Positions 8,178-16,857 of a stretch of 64,000 bases of DNA are shown in pieces. The notes below the pieces were generated by a model. It saw only the letters and a program-made list of their open reading frames with translations, was not told the DNA's origin and made no database searches. The stretch spans positions 434,001 through 498,000 of the forward strand of contig NZ_CP033966.1 of the NCBI RefSeq assembly GCF_003854895.1, written 5' to 3'. Position numbers and translations under genes: made by a program. The stretch comes from Pigmentiphaga sp. H8 (GTDB lineage Bacteria; Pseudomonadota; Gammaproteobacteria; Burkholderiales; Burkholderiaceae_B). Every line of letters begins with the position of its first letter. Positions within the stretch are counted from its first letter, which is position 1.

Positions 8178-8932
8178 GCACCGGCACATCGGGCCAGGCC
8201 CTGGTCACATTCGAGGACGTCCACAAGTCCTTCCATACGGGCTCGGGGGAAACCGTCGCGCTGCAGGGGATCAGTCAGTCCATAGGGAAGGGCGAGTTCG
8301 TGGCGGTCATCGGCCCCTCGGGATGCGGCAAGTCCACCTTGCTGCGGCTGTTGTGCGGCCTGGAGCAGCCCACCCAGGGCCGCATCCGCTACAGCGGCGG
8401 CGGCGCCGTCGACTTCGGCGTGGCATTCCAGGAGCATCGCCTGCTTCCCTGGATGACGGTCGAGGACAACATCGCGCTCGCGGACCATATGACGGCGAAG
8501 TTCTCCAAGGCCAGCAGGGAGCGTGCGCGCGACCTGTGCGCGCTGGTGGGATTGAACGGCTTCGAGAAACGCATGCCGTCGGAGTTGTCCGGAGGCATGC
8601 GCCAACGCACCTCGTTCGCACGGGCGATGTACGCGGAGCCCGAGTTGCTGCTGCTGGACGAGCCCTTCGGGGCGCTGGACGCGCTGACGCGGGAAAAGAT
8701 CATCGCCGACGCCGAACGCATCTGGCTGGAGCGCCGGTTCACGGCCTTCCTGATCACGCATTCGATCGACGAAGCGGTACAGCTGGCCGATCGCGTACTG
8801 GTTCTTTCTCCCAGGCCGGGCCGTGTCACGGCGGAAATCACCGTGGATCTGCCCCGGCCCCATGTACGCGAGCGTTCCAACCCGCGCTACGTGCAGCTGT
8901 GCGATCAATTGCGCCGTCTCCTGGAGATATGA
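8174..8932 (+). CDS. ABC transporter ATP-binding protein (SsuB/TauB type)
   Basis: A 252-residue ATPase of an importer. It has Walker A GPSGCGKST (about residues 48-56), the Q-loop AFQEHRLLPWMTV, the signature LSGGMRQR, Walker B LLLLDEPFGALDALT and the switch histidine in LITHSIDEA. The LLPW after the Q-loop and GALDALTRE are typical of nitrate/sulfonate/taurine-type importers. GTG start 8174 overlaps the receptor stop; the permease starts 3 bp after the stop. Energises uptake through the permease at 8936. Confidence 0.93.
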   Translation: MSTGTSGQALVTFEDVHKSFHTGSGETVALQGISQSIGKGEFVAVIGPSGCGKSTLLRLLCGLEQPTQGRIRYSGGGAVDFGVAFQEHRLLPWMTVEDNIALADHMTAKFSKASRERARDLCALVGLNGFEKRMPSELSGGMRQRTSFARAMYAEPELLLLDEPFGALDALTREKIIADAERIWLERRFTAFLITHSIDEAVQLADRVLVLSPRPGRVTAEITVDLPRPHVRERSNPRYVQLCDQLRRLLEI

Positions 8933-8935
8933 ACC

Positions 8936-9703
8936 GTGAAGAAAACACTGATACAGGCGGCGTCGATCATCGTCTTCCTTGCCATCTGGAAATCGTACGT
9001 CGTGCTGTTCGAGGTGTCGCCGCTGGTGCTGCCGCCTCCCGAGGCTGTCCTGACCGCGCTGATCGTCCTGCTGCAACAGCCGGATACCTACATGCACATG
9101 CGCACGACGCTTTTCGAATGCCTGGGCGGGTTCTGCATCGCGGTTGTGCTGGGGTCCGTCCTGGGCCAGGTGCTGGGCCGGGTGGCGATACTCGACACCA
9201 TCTTCAAGCCTTTCATCGTGGGCCTGCAACTGACCCCCAAGGTGGCGTTGATCCCGCTGTTCATCCTGTGGTTCGGCTTCGGCATCGAATCGAAGATCGT
9301 GATCTCGGCCGTCATGGGTTTCTTCCCCGTCTTCTCCAACAGCTACCTGGGCGCGAAGTCGGTGGATAGCGGGTTGTCGGAGGTGTTCACGGTAGGCAAG
9401 GCGCTGGTGCGCAAGCGGTTCCGGCTGCTGGTCATCCCTTCGTCGCTGCCTTTCATCCTGACCGGCATGGAAATGGCGATCGTGCTGTCCATCATCGGCG
9501 CGGTGGTCTCCGAGTTCGTGGCCGGCTCCCGCGGGCTGGGCTATCTCGCCACCGTCAAGCTCCAGGAGATGCAGGTCGACACGCTGTTCGCCGTTGTCCT
9601 GCTGCTGGCGACGATCGGGTTTCTTCTCTATTTCTCCGTGGGATCGCTGCGCAAGATCCTCGTGCCGTGGCATGAGTCCGCCAAGCAACGGGCAAGCCTA
9701 TGA
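8936..9703 (+). CDS. ABC transporter permease (SsuC/TauC type)
   Basis: A 255-residue inner-membrane protein with six likely transmembrane segments, starting at GTG 8936. The first segment is near residues 4-25 (ASIIVFLAIWKSY). The coupling-helix region is EVFTVGKALVRKRFRLLVIPSSLPFILTGM (described as EAA-type loop with conserved LPSSLPFI), followed by ISE-like VVSEF and GLGYL. Length and layout match nitrate/sulfonate/taurine permeases. The stop overlaps the M20 gene start (ATGA), so transport and hydrolysis are in one operon. Confidence 0.92.
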   Translation: MKKTLIQAASIIVFLAIWKSYVVLFEVSPLVLPPPEAVLTALIVLLQQPDTYMHMRTTLFECLGGFCIAVVLGSVLGQVLGRVAILDTIFKPFIVGLQLTPKVALIPLFILWFGFGIESKIVISAVMGFFPVFSNSYLGAKSVDSGLSEVFTVGKALVRKRFRLLVIPSSLPFILTGMEMAIVLSIIGAVVSEFVAGSRGLGYLATVKLQEMQVDTLFAVVLLLATIGFLLYFSVGSLRKILVPWHESAKQRASL

Positions 9704-10932
9704 GCGACATGATCGACGTGCAAGATATCAACGCCGTGATGGACGAGGGTCCGGCATTCGATGCCGCCGTAGACGAAGCGCGGGCGTTGCGCAGGCATCT
9801 GCATCACCATCCGGAGCTGGCTTTCGAGGAATTCGCGACCGCCGACCTCGTGGCGGGGAAACTGGAGGAGTGGGGCTACGAAGTGGCCCGTGGCGTGGGC
9901 GGAACCGGGGTTGTCGGCAGGCTCCGTCATGGCGGCGGGACGCGTGCGCTGGGGCTGCGGGCCGACATGGACGCGCTGCCGATCACCGAGGCGACGGGGC
10001 TCGACTATGCGAGCGGCAGGCCGGGCGTGATGCATGCCTGCGGCCATGACGGCCACACCGCCATGCTGCTCGGGGCCGCACGCCGGCTGGCCGAAACGCG
10101 GCGCTTCTCCGGCGTGCTGAACCTGATCTTCCAGCCGGCCGAGGAGCGAGGCTTCGACAGCGGTGCCGCCGCCATGCTTGGCGACGGCCTGTTCGAGCGC
10201 TTTCCCTGCGATCGCATCTACGCCATCCACAACCTGCCCGGGGCCGAGAGCGGCGTCTTCCTTTTTCGCGATGGCGGATTCCTGGCCGCCGGCGACCGCG
10301 TATTCGTGACGATACGAGGCAAGGGGGGGCATGCCGCAAGGCCGCATCAAAGCGTCGACCCCATCCTGGCGGCCTCTTCGATCGTGATGAACCTCCAGTC
10401 GGTGGTGGCGCGCAATCTCGATCCGGAGGAGGCCGCGGTCGTGACCGTCAGCCGGTTCAACGCGGGCGAGGCCCTGAACGTCATTCCCGAGGCCGCGCAG
10501 CTCGGCCTGAGCATCCGTTCGTTCGACCCAGCGATCCGCAGCCTGATCAAGGAACGGGTCCTGGGATTGGTGAATGCCACGGCGCAGGCCTATGGCGCCG
10601 AGGCGGAAGTCCGCTACGTCCATGGCTATCCCGTGGTCCGGAACGATGCCGACGCCTCGGCCCTGGGCGCGTCGGTGGCCGGGCGGCTGTTCGGCGAGAG
10701 CCGGGTCGTTCGCGGCGCCAGGCGGTCGATGGGAAGCGAGGACTTCGCCTACATGCTGGAACAGGTCCCCGGAGCCATGATCCGGCTGGGCAACGGCTGC
10801 GGCAGCGGGGCGGCAGGACTCCATACGCCCCAGTACGACTTCAACGATGACAATCTTCCGCACGGCATCCGCTTCTGGACCGCGCTGGCCGAAACCTATC
10901 TCGTCGACGACCGGGCGTCCCGGCCGACGTGA
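9700..10932 (+). CDS. M20 family amidohydrolase (hippurate hydrolase / aminoacylase type)
   Basis: A 410-residue cytoplasmic zinc or manganese amidohydrolase that removes an acyl group from an N-acylated amino acid or cleaves a similar amide. Seen: LHHHPELAFEE, GLRADMDALPITE, the ligand cluster MHACGHDGHTAML, QPAEERGFDSGA, a dimerisation-domain segment KGGHAARPHQSVDP, and SEDFAYMLEQVPGA near the C-terminus. The extra insertion ERGFDSGAAAML is usual for the HipO/IAA-amino-acid hydrolase subgroup. It overlaps the permease gene by 4 bp and precedes the ThDP enzyme by 19 bp. Substrate unknown; it is presumably what the ABC system imports. Confidence 0.9.
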   Translation: MSDMIDVQDINAVMDEGPAFDAAVDEARALRRHLHHHPELAFEEFATADLVAGKLEEWGYEVARGVGGTGVVGRLRHGGGTRALGLRADMDALPITEATGLDYASGRPGVMHACGHDGHTAMLLGAARRLAETRRFSGVLNLIFQPAEERGFDSGAAAMLGDGLFERFPCDRIYAIHNLPGAESGVFLFRDGGFLAAGDRVFVTIRGKGGHAARPHQSVDPILAASSIVMNLQSVVARNLDPEEAAVVTVSRFNAGEALNVIPEAAQLGLSIRSFDPAIRSLIKERVLGLVNATAQAYGAEAEVRYVHGYPVVRNDADASALGASVAGRLFGESRVVRGARRSMGSEDFAYMLEQVPGAMIRLGNGCGSGAAGLHTPQYDFNDDNLPHGIRFWTALAETYLVDDRASRPT

Positions 10933-10951
10933 CTTTCCCCTTGACAGAACC

Positions 10952-12643
10952 ATGACTCGTACTCGCGTTACCGTGGGCGAACTCGCCGCGCGTTTCCTGG
11001 AGGCTTGCGGCGTACGCGCGGCCTTCGGGGTGATTTCCATACACAACATGCCCATGCTCGACGCCATTCACCGGCGCGGCAAGATCCGGTTCGTTTCGGC
11101 CCGCGGCGAGGCCGGCGCCTGCAACATGGCGGATGCGCTTGCCCGGGTCAGCGGATCGCTGGGCGTGTGCGTCACGAGCACCGGCACGGGCTGCGGCAAC
11201 GCGGCGGGCGCGATGGTGGAGGCCTTCACCGCCGGGACGCCCCTGCTGCACCTGACCGGGCAGATCGAATCGCCGTTCCTGGACCGGGACCTGGGCTATA
11301 TCCACGAGCATCCGGCTCAATTGGCCATGTTGAAATCAGTGGGCAAGGATGCCTTGCGCATCCGCAATCCGGAAACGGCCCTGGCGACGCTGAGGAAGGC
11401 CGCGCGGCTGGCGCGTACCGCGCCATGCGGTCCCGTCAGCGTGGAAATTCCGATCGACGTGCAGAAGGCGATGGTGGACCTGCCGGCGGACCTTTCGCCG
11501 CTGGCAGTGGAGGCCGTGGTTCCGGATGCGGCGGCATTGGACCGGTTGGCGGAGCGCCTGGCAGGGGCGCGCCGGCCCCTGTTGTGGCTAGGGGGCGGGG
11601 CCCGTGGCGCCGCGGCCGCGGCGGCGCGGCTGGCCGGGATGGGCTTTGCCGTCGTGACGTCCGTGCAGGGCCGGGGTGTCGTGGCCGAGGACCACCCGCT
11701 TTCGCTGGGCGCGTACAACCTGCAAGCGCCCACCGAGGCGTTCTACCAGACGCTGGACGCCATGGTGGTCGTCGGATCGCGGCTGCGCAGCAACGAGACG
11801 CTCAATTACCAGCTCAGGTTGCCGGCGACCCGCTACCGCATCGATGCCGATCCCCTGGCCGACAACCGGGGCTACGCCAGCGAGGACTTCGTGCTCGGCG
11901 ATGCGGGCCTGGCCCTCGATGCGCTGGCAGACCGGCTGGAGGGGCGCATGCGCATCGATCCGGCGCTGGCGGGGGATGTGCGGCGGACGCGCGAGGCGGC
12001 GGAGGCCGCCGTGGAGGGGGCGCTGGGTCCCTACGTTTCCCTCAAGCGAGCGGTGGAGGAGGCCGCGCGCGGAGGCCTGTGGTGGGTGCGTGACATCACG
12101 CTGTCCAACAGCATGTGGGGCAATCGCGCTCCGGCGCTGGATCACCCGCGCGCAGGCGTCCATGCCCTGGGCGGTGGGATAGGGCAGGGCCTCGCGATGG
12201 GGATAGGCACCGCCATCGCCAGCGAGGTCTTCGGGTTGCGGCGCAAGACGCTCGCGCTGTGCGGAGACGGGGGATTCATGCTGAACGTGGGCGAACTGGC
12301 CTGCGCGGCGCAGGAGCGCGCGGATGTCGCCTTCCTCGTGATGAACGATCGCCGCTACGGGGTCATCAGGAACATCCAGGACGACATCTACGGCGGCCGT
12401 CATTGCTATGTCGACCTGCACACGCCGGATTTCGGCCAACTGTGCGGCAGCATGGGGGTGCCGCACGTCCGGCTCGATGGTCCCGCCGCCGCCGCGCAGG
12501 CATTGGAGCAGGCCCTGGCGACGCCGGGGCCTTTCGTGGTCGAGGTGGACATGGCCGCCTGGGGGCCGTTCGCCGGAAAGTTCGCCGGACCGCCGGGACG
12601 ACCCGAGACCCGGCCGGAAGAACAAGAGGAGGCGCGCACATGA
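10952..12643 (+). CDS. Thiamine diphosphate-dependent enzyme (acetolactate synthase / 2-oxoacid decarboxylase-like)
   Basis: A 563-residue three-domain ThDP enzyme. The N-terminal Pyr domain has FGVISIHNMPMLDAI and the catalytic glutamate in SARGEAGACNMADALAR; the central domain is a degenerate Rossmann fold; the PP domain has the cofactor motif beginning GDGGFMLNVGELACAAQE and ending MNDRRYG. FGV-SIHNMPM replaces the usual FG-PG-N motif. With an amidohydrolase before it and an aldehyde dehydrogenase after it, decarboxylation of a 2-oxoacid to an aldehyde is a reasonable inference. A carboligase role is the alternative. The stop overlaps the dehydrogenase ATG by 4 bp. Confidence 0.83.
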   Translation: MTRTRVTVGELAARFLEACGVRAAFGVISIHNMPMLDAIHRRGKIRFVSARGEAGACNMADALARVSGSLGVCVTSTGTGCGNAAGAMVEAFTAGTPLLHLTGQIESPFLDRDLGYIHEHPAQLAMLKSVGKDALRIRNPETALATLRKAARLARTAPCGPVSVEIPIDVQKAMVDLPADLSPLAVEAVVPDAAALDRLAERLAGARRPLLWLGGGARGAAAAAARLAGMGFAVVTSVQGRGVVAEDHPLSLGAYNLQAPTEAFYQTLDAMVVVGSRLRSNETLNYQLRLPATRYRIDADPLADNRGYASEDFVLGDAGLALDALADRLEGRMRIDPALAGDVRRTREAAEAAVEGALGPYVSLKRAVEEAARGGLWWVRDITLSNSMWGNRAPALDHPRAGVHALGGGIGQGLAMGIGTAIASEVFGLRRKTLALCGDGGFMLNVGELACAAQERADVAFLVMNDRRYGVIRNIQDDIYGGRHCYVDLHTPDFGQLCGSMGVPHVRLDGPAAAAQALEQALATPGPFVVEVDMAAWGPFAGKFAGPPGRPETRPEEQEEART

Positions 12644-14118
12644 GCACGGCCATTTTCCGCCTTCAAGCCTTGATCGGCGGTCGCTGGCGCGACGGATCCG
12701 GGCCGGAGTACGCCACCGAGTATCCCCATGACCAGCGAGTGGTATCGCGTCTGCATGCGGCGACCGAGACCGACGTGGACGAGGCGGTCCAGGCCGCCGA
12801 GCAGGCGCGCCTGCGGCCGTCCTGGGCCGGGCTCAGGCACCATGAGCGCGCAGCGTTCCTGTACCGAGTGGCGAACGGCATCAGAGAGCGCGCCGAAGAG
12901 CTTGCGCACCTGCAGCGGCTGGACAATGGCAAGCCCATCCAGGAGTGCCGCGCGCTGGTGGCCAGCGCCGCGGGAACCTTTCAGTTCTTTGGCGCCGCCG
13001 CCGAGACTTGGGAAGAGACCATCACGCCGGCCCGCGGGGACTACCTGACCATGAGCCTGCACGAGCCGCTGGGCGTGGTCGGAGCGATCACGCCGTGGAA
13101 CTCGCCCATTGCCAGCGAAGCGCAGAAGCTCGCCCCGGCGCTGGCGGCCGGCTGCGCGGTGGTGCTCAAGCCCGCCGAGATCACACCCCGCAGCGCCATC
13201 GAGCTGGCCAGGATATGCGAGCAGGCAGGCATCCCCGCCGGCATCGTCAGCGTGCTGCCGGGGCGCGGCGCCATCGTGGGCGACGCGCTGGTGCGCCATC
13301 CGCTGGTCAAGCGCATCGCCTTCACGGGTGGCACCCGCGTGGGCCTGGGAATACAGCGCCTGGCCGCCGAGAAGCTCATGCCGACCTCGTTGGAGCTGGG
13401 GGGCAAGTCGCCGACGATCGTCATGCCGGACGCCGATCTGGACCATGCGGTCGCAGGCGTGCTCTATGGAATATTCAGTTCGTCCGGCCAGGCATGCATC
13501 GCCGGCTCGCGCGCCTTCGTGCACGAGAGCGTCTACGACGCCTTCAAGTCGCGGCTGCTGGAAGGCGTCCGCCGGCTGAGGGTGGGCGATCCGGCGTTGG
13601 AAAGCACGCAGGTGGGGCCGTTGGTCAGCCTTTCCCATCGGGAGACGGTAGAGCGCTACGTGCTGGAGGGGTTGGCGGATGGCGGGCAACTCCTGGCGGG
13701 CGGGGCGCGTCCCGCAGGCGAGCCGTTCGTGCGCGGCAGCTATTACCTGCCCACGGTCATCGAAGGGGTGCCCAACGATGCCCGCTTGTGCCGCGAGGAA
13801 ATCTTCGGTCCGGTGCTGGCGCTGCTTTCCTGGTCGGATGAAGAGGACCTGGTCGCCCGGTGCAACGACAACCCTTACGGGCTGGCGGCCGGTGTCTGGA
13901 CACGCGACTTCCGAAGCGCGTGGCGGTTGGGCGCCCGATTGCAGACGGGTACGGTCTGGATCAACACCTACAAGGTGTTCTCCATCAGCACACCGTTCTC
14001 GGGCGTGAAGATGAGCGGCTACGGCCAGGAGAAGGGGCGGCTCGGCATCCTGCAATACACCAATCAGAAGAGCTTGTACTGGGGGTTGAACGAGTCCCCC
14101 ATCGCCTGGGCGAATTGA
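12640..14118 (+). CDS. Aldehyde dehydrogenase (NAD(P)+-dependent)
   Basis: A 492-residue member of the aldehyde dehydrogenase superfamily, oxidising an aldehyde to a carboxylate. TPWNSPIASEAQKLAPALAA is the cofactor region; the general base is Glu252 in SLELGGKSP; the nucleophile is Cys286 in GQACIAGSR; EEIFGPVL and PFSGVKMSGYG lie toward the C-terminus. Start ATG 12640 overlaps the upstream stop. It most likely acts on the product of the ThDP enzyme. PFSGVKMSGYGQEKG suggests a betaine-aldehyde or hydroxymuconic-semialdehyde type rather than a CoA-acylating one. Confidence 0.92.
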   Translation: MSTAIFRLQALIGGRWRDGSGPEYATEYPHDQRVVSRLHAATETDVDEAVQAAEQARLRPSWAGLRHHERAAFLYRVANGIRERAEELAHLQRLDNGKPIQECRALVASAAGTFQFFGAAAETWEETITPARGDYLTMSLHEPLGVVGAITPWNSPIASEAQKLAPALAAGCAVVLKPAEITPRSAIELARICEQAGIPAGIVSVLPGRGAIVGDALVRHPLVKRIAFTGGTRVGLGIQRLAAEKLMPTSLELGGKSPTIVMPDADLDHAVAGVLYGIFSSSGQACIAGSRAFVHESVYDAFKSRLLEGVRRLRVGDPALESTQVGPLVSLSHRETVERYVLEGLADGGQLLAGGARPAGEPFVRGSYYLPTVIEGVPNDARLCREEIFGPVLALLSWSDEEDLVARCNDNPYGLAAGVWTRDFRSAWRLGARLQTGTVWINTYKVFSISTPFSGVKMSGYGQEKGRLGILQYTNQKSLYWGLNESPIAWAN

Positions 14119-14172
14119 CCATGCGCCGCCCCTCCTCCGGGACGGCGGCGCCCATAATCGGAAGGTTTCCAC

Positions 14173-14952
14173 ATGGATCTGGGTATCGAAGGCCGACGGG
14201 CCTTGGTTGGCGGCGCCAGTTCGGGGCTGGGCCTGGCATGCGCCACGGCGCTGGTAAGAGAAGGCGCGGACGTGGTCATGGTGGCCCGCGGGGAGGCTCG
14301 CCTGCGCGAGGCGGCTGCGGCGTTGAATGCGCTTGGACGGGGAACGGCGACCGTGGTCGCCGCCGACGTCGCGACGGACGAGGGCCGGCAGGCGGTGTTC
14401 AGGCACGGCACCGACTTCGACATCCTGGTCACCAATGCCGGCGGGCCGCCTTCCGGCGACTTTCGTGACTGGACGCGGGACGATTGGCTACGTGCCATCG
14501 ATGCCAACATGCTGGCGCCCATCGAGTTGATCAAGGCGACGGTGGACGGGATGATGGCGCGCGGGTTCGGGCGCGTCGTCAACATCACGTCCAGCGCCGT
14601 GAAGGAGCCGATTCCCTCGATCGGCCTGTCCAACGGCGCCCGCTCGGGCCTGACCGGTTTCGTCGCCGGCCTGGCTCGCAGCACGGTAGGGAGCGGAGTC
14701 ACGATGAACAACATCCTGCCCGGCACGTTCGACACCCCGAGGCTGGTCCACAACTTCTCGGCGATCGCAGCCGGGCGCGGCCAATCCCTCGAGGAGGCCT
14801 TGCGCCTGCGCCTGGCGGCTCACCCGGCGAAGCGGTTCGGCCGGCCCGAGGAAATAGGCGCCCTGTGCGCGTATCTGTGCAGCGCCTATGCGGGATACAT
14901 CACCGGACAGAACATCCTGATAGACGGCGGATCATTCCCGGGGGTGTTCTAG
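14173..14952 (+). CDS. SDR-family oxidoreductase with non-canonical active site
   Basis: A 259-residue classical short-chain dehydrogenase by fold. The cofactor loop is GGASSGLGLA near residues 14-23, with NAG in ILVTNAGGPPSGD. C-terminal YLCSAYAGYITGQNILIDGG is typical. The catalytic stretch reads NITSSAVKEPIPSIGLSNGA followed by RSG: at the expected Tyr-x-x-x-Lys positions I align Ser and Arg, not Tyr and Lys. This variant occurs in a recognised subgroup of FabG-like proteins of unclear activity. It is the last gene of the operon, 54 bp after the aldehyde dehydrogenase, and its TAG shares the palindrome CTAG (14949-14952) with the stop of the convergent hydrolase. Confidence 0.85.
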   Translation: MDLGIEGRRALVGGASSGLGLACATALVREGADVVMVARGEARLREAAAALNALGRGTATVVAADVATDEGRQAVFRHGTDFDILVTNAGGPPSGDFRDWTRDDWLRAIDANMLAPIELIKATVDGMMARGFGRVVNITSSAVKEPIPSIGLSNGARSGLTGFVAGLARSTVGSGVTMNNILPGTFDTPRLVHNFSAIAAGRGQSLEEALRLRLAAHPAKRFGRPEEIGALCAYLCSAYAGYITGQNILIDGGSFPGVF

Positions 14953-15857
14953 GCCGGCCGCTCCATGAACGCCAGGATCTGCCGGCCCAGCTCGTCCTCG
15001 GCGGTATTGAAATGCGCCACGATGGACGTATGGTTGTGGCCCGCCATCCAGACGAAGCGCGGCGCGCGGCGCCGGACGCGGGTCAGCGCGGCCAGCAGCT
15101 CCACGCAGTGCACGTCGATCAGCGGGTTCTCGTACTCGGCGACCGCGATCATCGTGGGCAGCGCCTGCGCCGTGACGTGGTTGACCGGCGAGCCGTCCTC
15201 CATCGTGGCCGGCGAGGTGCCGTAGTAGGCCTCCACCCGGCTGGCGTTGGGGTTTTCCGCCGAGTTCTCGGCCCGCACGCGGCCGGACACCACCACCAGG
15301 CCGGCCAGGCCGTGGCCTTCGGGCGGATGGAAGCGGGCATCGTAGGCGTAGTGCGCGGCATGCGTGCCGCCGGCCGAATGCCCCATCAGGAAGATGCGGC
15401 CGGGATCGGCGCCCAGCTCGTCGGCGTGGGCGCGCACCCAGGCCACCGCGGCGGCGATGTCCTGCGTGCCGCTGGGATAGGGATGGGCCGGCGCCAGGCG
15501 GAATTCGACGTTGACCCCGATGATGCCGTGCCGGGCGAAGTACCACAGCACGTTGCTGTAGATCTCCGCCGTACGGTCCTTCTCGCCTTCGACGAAAGCG
15601 CCCCCGTGCACGAACATCAGCACCGGCCGGCGCGCGGCCGCCGGGCCCTGCGGCTGGAAGACGTCCAGGCATTGGCGCGGATCGGCTCCGTACGGGACGT
15701 CGCGCGTGACCGTGGCCAGTTTGGGGGCGTCGCGAAGGACCTCGGAGAATCCCAGGACCATCTGGCGGACGTGGGCCTGCACGCTGGTGCCCCAGCGCGG
15801 GCCGAGGTCCGCCATGGCCTGGCGCAGGGACGGCGGGATTTCGGGCGGGTTCGACAT
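14949..15857 (-). CDS. Alpha/beta hydrolase (hormone-sensitive-lipase-like esterase)
   Basis: A 302-residue soluble hydrolase. The oxyanion motif HGGAF follows LMFVH near residue 80, the nucleophile elbow is MGHSAGGTHAA near residue 153, the acid is probably in ENPLIDVH, and the catalytic histidine in MAGHNHTSIVAHFN. The HGG plus GHSAGG pair fits carboxylesterases and kynurenine-formamidase-like enzymes. It is the last gene after aspartate dehydrogenase and a Bug receptor, starting 1 bp after the Bug stop, so the three probably form one transcript. Natural substrate unknown. Confidence 0.86.
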   Translation of the reverse strand: MSNPPEIPPSLRQAMADLGPRWGTSVQAHVRQMVLGFSEVLRDAPKLATVTRDVPYGADPRQCLDVFQPQGPAAARRPVLMFVHGGAFVEGEKDRTAEIYSNVLWYFARHGIIGVNVEFRLAPAHPYPSGTQDIAAAVAWVRAHADELGADPGRIFLMGHSAGGTHAAHYAYDARFHPPEGHGLAGLVVVSGRVRAENSAENPNASRVEAYYGTSPATMEDGSPVNHVTAQALPTMIAVAEYENPLIDVHCVELLAALTRVRRRAPRFVWMAGHNHTSIVAHFNTAEDELGRQILAFMERPA

Positions 15858-15858
15858 G

Positions 15859-16827
15859 TCAGTCCACCTTGCCGATGCGGCGAACGGCAGCCTGCACGCG
15901 TTCGGCGTCGGCCTTCCAGTAGGGCGCGAATTCGGGCGCGTCCATATAGTCGAGGGGGCTGCCCAGGTTGACGAAGACCTGCTGCAGTCCCTGCTGCGCG
16001 GTGACCTTGCGCACCGCCCCGCGCAGCGCGTCGATGACGGGCTTGGGTGTGGCGGCGGGGGCGATCAGGGCAGACCATTGCGTGAACTCGACATCGTAGC
16101 CCAGCGACTTCAGGCTGGGGACACCGGGCATCGAGGCCAGCGGCCGGGTGCCCCAGTGGGCCAGGGGCCGCATCTTGCCTGATTTGACGAAGGTGCTGGC
16201 GTTGGCGGGTCCGCTGGCCGCCAGCTGGATCTGGCCGGCCAGCAGCGATACCAGGGCCGGACCGCCGCCCGAGAACGGCACGTGGGTGATGGGGGCGCCC
16301 GATGCGGCCTTCAGCATTTCCATGGGAATGTGCATGGCGCCGTACACGCCCGATGACCCGTAGTTCAACGCCTGCGGGTTTTTCTTGGCGTCCGCGACCA
16401 GTTCAGCCACCGATTTCCACGGCGCGTCTGCCCGGACCACCAGCAGGTTGGGATCGGCGGTGATGCGCGCAATGGGCACGAACTGGTCCAGCTGAAAGGC
16501 CGGCTTGCGGCCGAGCAGGCGATCGGCCTCGGGCAGCCCGGATATGGACGACAGCGTCAGCAGTAGCGTGTAGCCGTCGGGCTTGGCACGCGCGACCATG
16601 CCCGTGCCCACGACGCCGCCGGCGCCGCCCTTGTTCTCGACGATGACGGACTGCTTCAATTCCTGGCCCAGGGCATCGGCCAGCGGGCGCGCGATGTTGT
16701 CGGCCAGGCCGCCGGCCGCGTTCGGCACGACGATGGTGATGGGCCCGGCGGGGAAGGGCGCGGCGGCCGTCGCGGAGCCGGCGAAGGCGCCCAGCGCGGC
16801 CAGGCAGGGGATGAGCTTCTTGAACAT
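15859..16827 (-). CDS. Bug-family (TctC-like) periplasmic solute receptor
   Basis: A 322-residue receptor of the tripartite tricarboxylate family. I start it at ATG 16825-16827 because AAGGA lies 8 bp upstream and the signal peptide MFKKLIPCLAALGAFAGSATA then follows; an in-frame ATG 18 bp further out adds six residues. Family hallmarks: PITIVVPNAAGGLADNIAR, VENKGGAGGVVGTGMVARA, PDGYTLLLT, HVPFSGGGPALVSLLAGQIQ and SALIAPAATPKPV. It lies between aspartate dehydrogenase and the esterase. No TctA/TctB membrane genes are near. Known Bug ligands include carboxylates, amides and amino acids; this ligand is unknown. Confidence 0.92.
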   Translation of the reverse strand: MFKKLIPCLAALGAFAGSATAAAPFPAGPITIVVPNAAGGLADNIARPLADALGQELKQSVIVENKGGAGGVVGTGMVARAKPDGYTLLLTLSSISGLPEADRLLGRKPAFQLDQFVPIARITADPNLLVVRADAPWKSVAELVADAKKNPQALNYGSSGVYGAMHIPMEMLKAASGAPITHVPFSGGGPALVSLLAGQIQLAASGPANASTFVKSGKMRPLAHWGTRPLASMPGVPSLKSLGYDVEFTQWSALIAPAATPKPVIDALRGAVRKVTAQQGLQQVFVNLGSPLDYMDAPEFAPYWKADAERVQAAVRRIGKVD

Positions 16828-16857
16828 GCGGGGTCCTTGCAACACAACGATGGGCGT

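Noticed and set aside
7682..9688. A 668-codon minus-strand frame opposite the ABC operon
   Set aside because: Shadow of the ABC receptor, ATPase and permease genes; no domain and no start context.
12406..14406. A 666-codon minus-strand frame opposite the ThDP/ALDH/SDR genes
   Set aside because: Crosses three real genes in antisense and has no family features.
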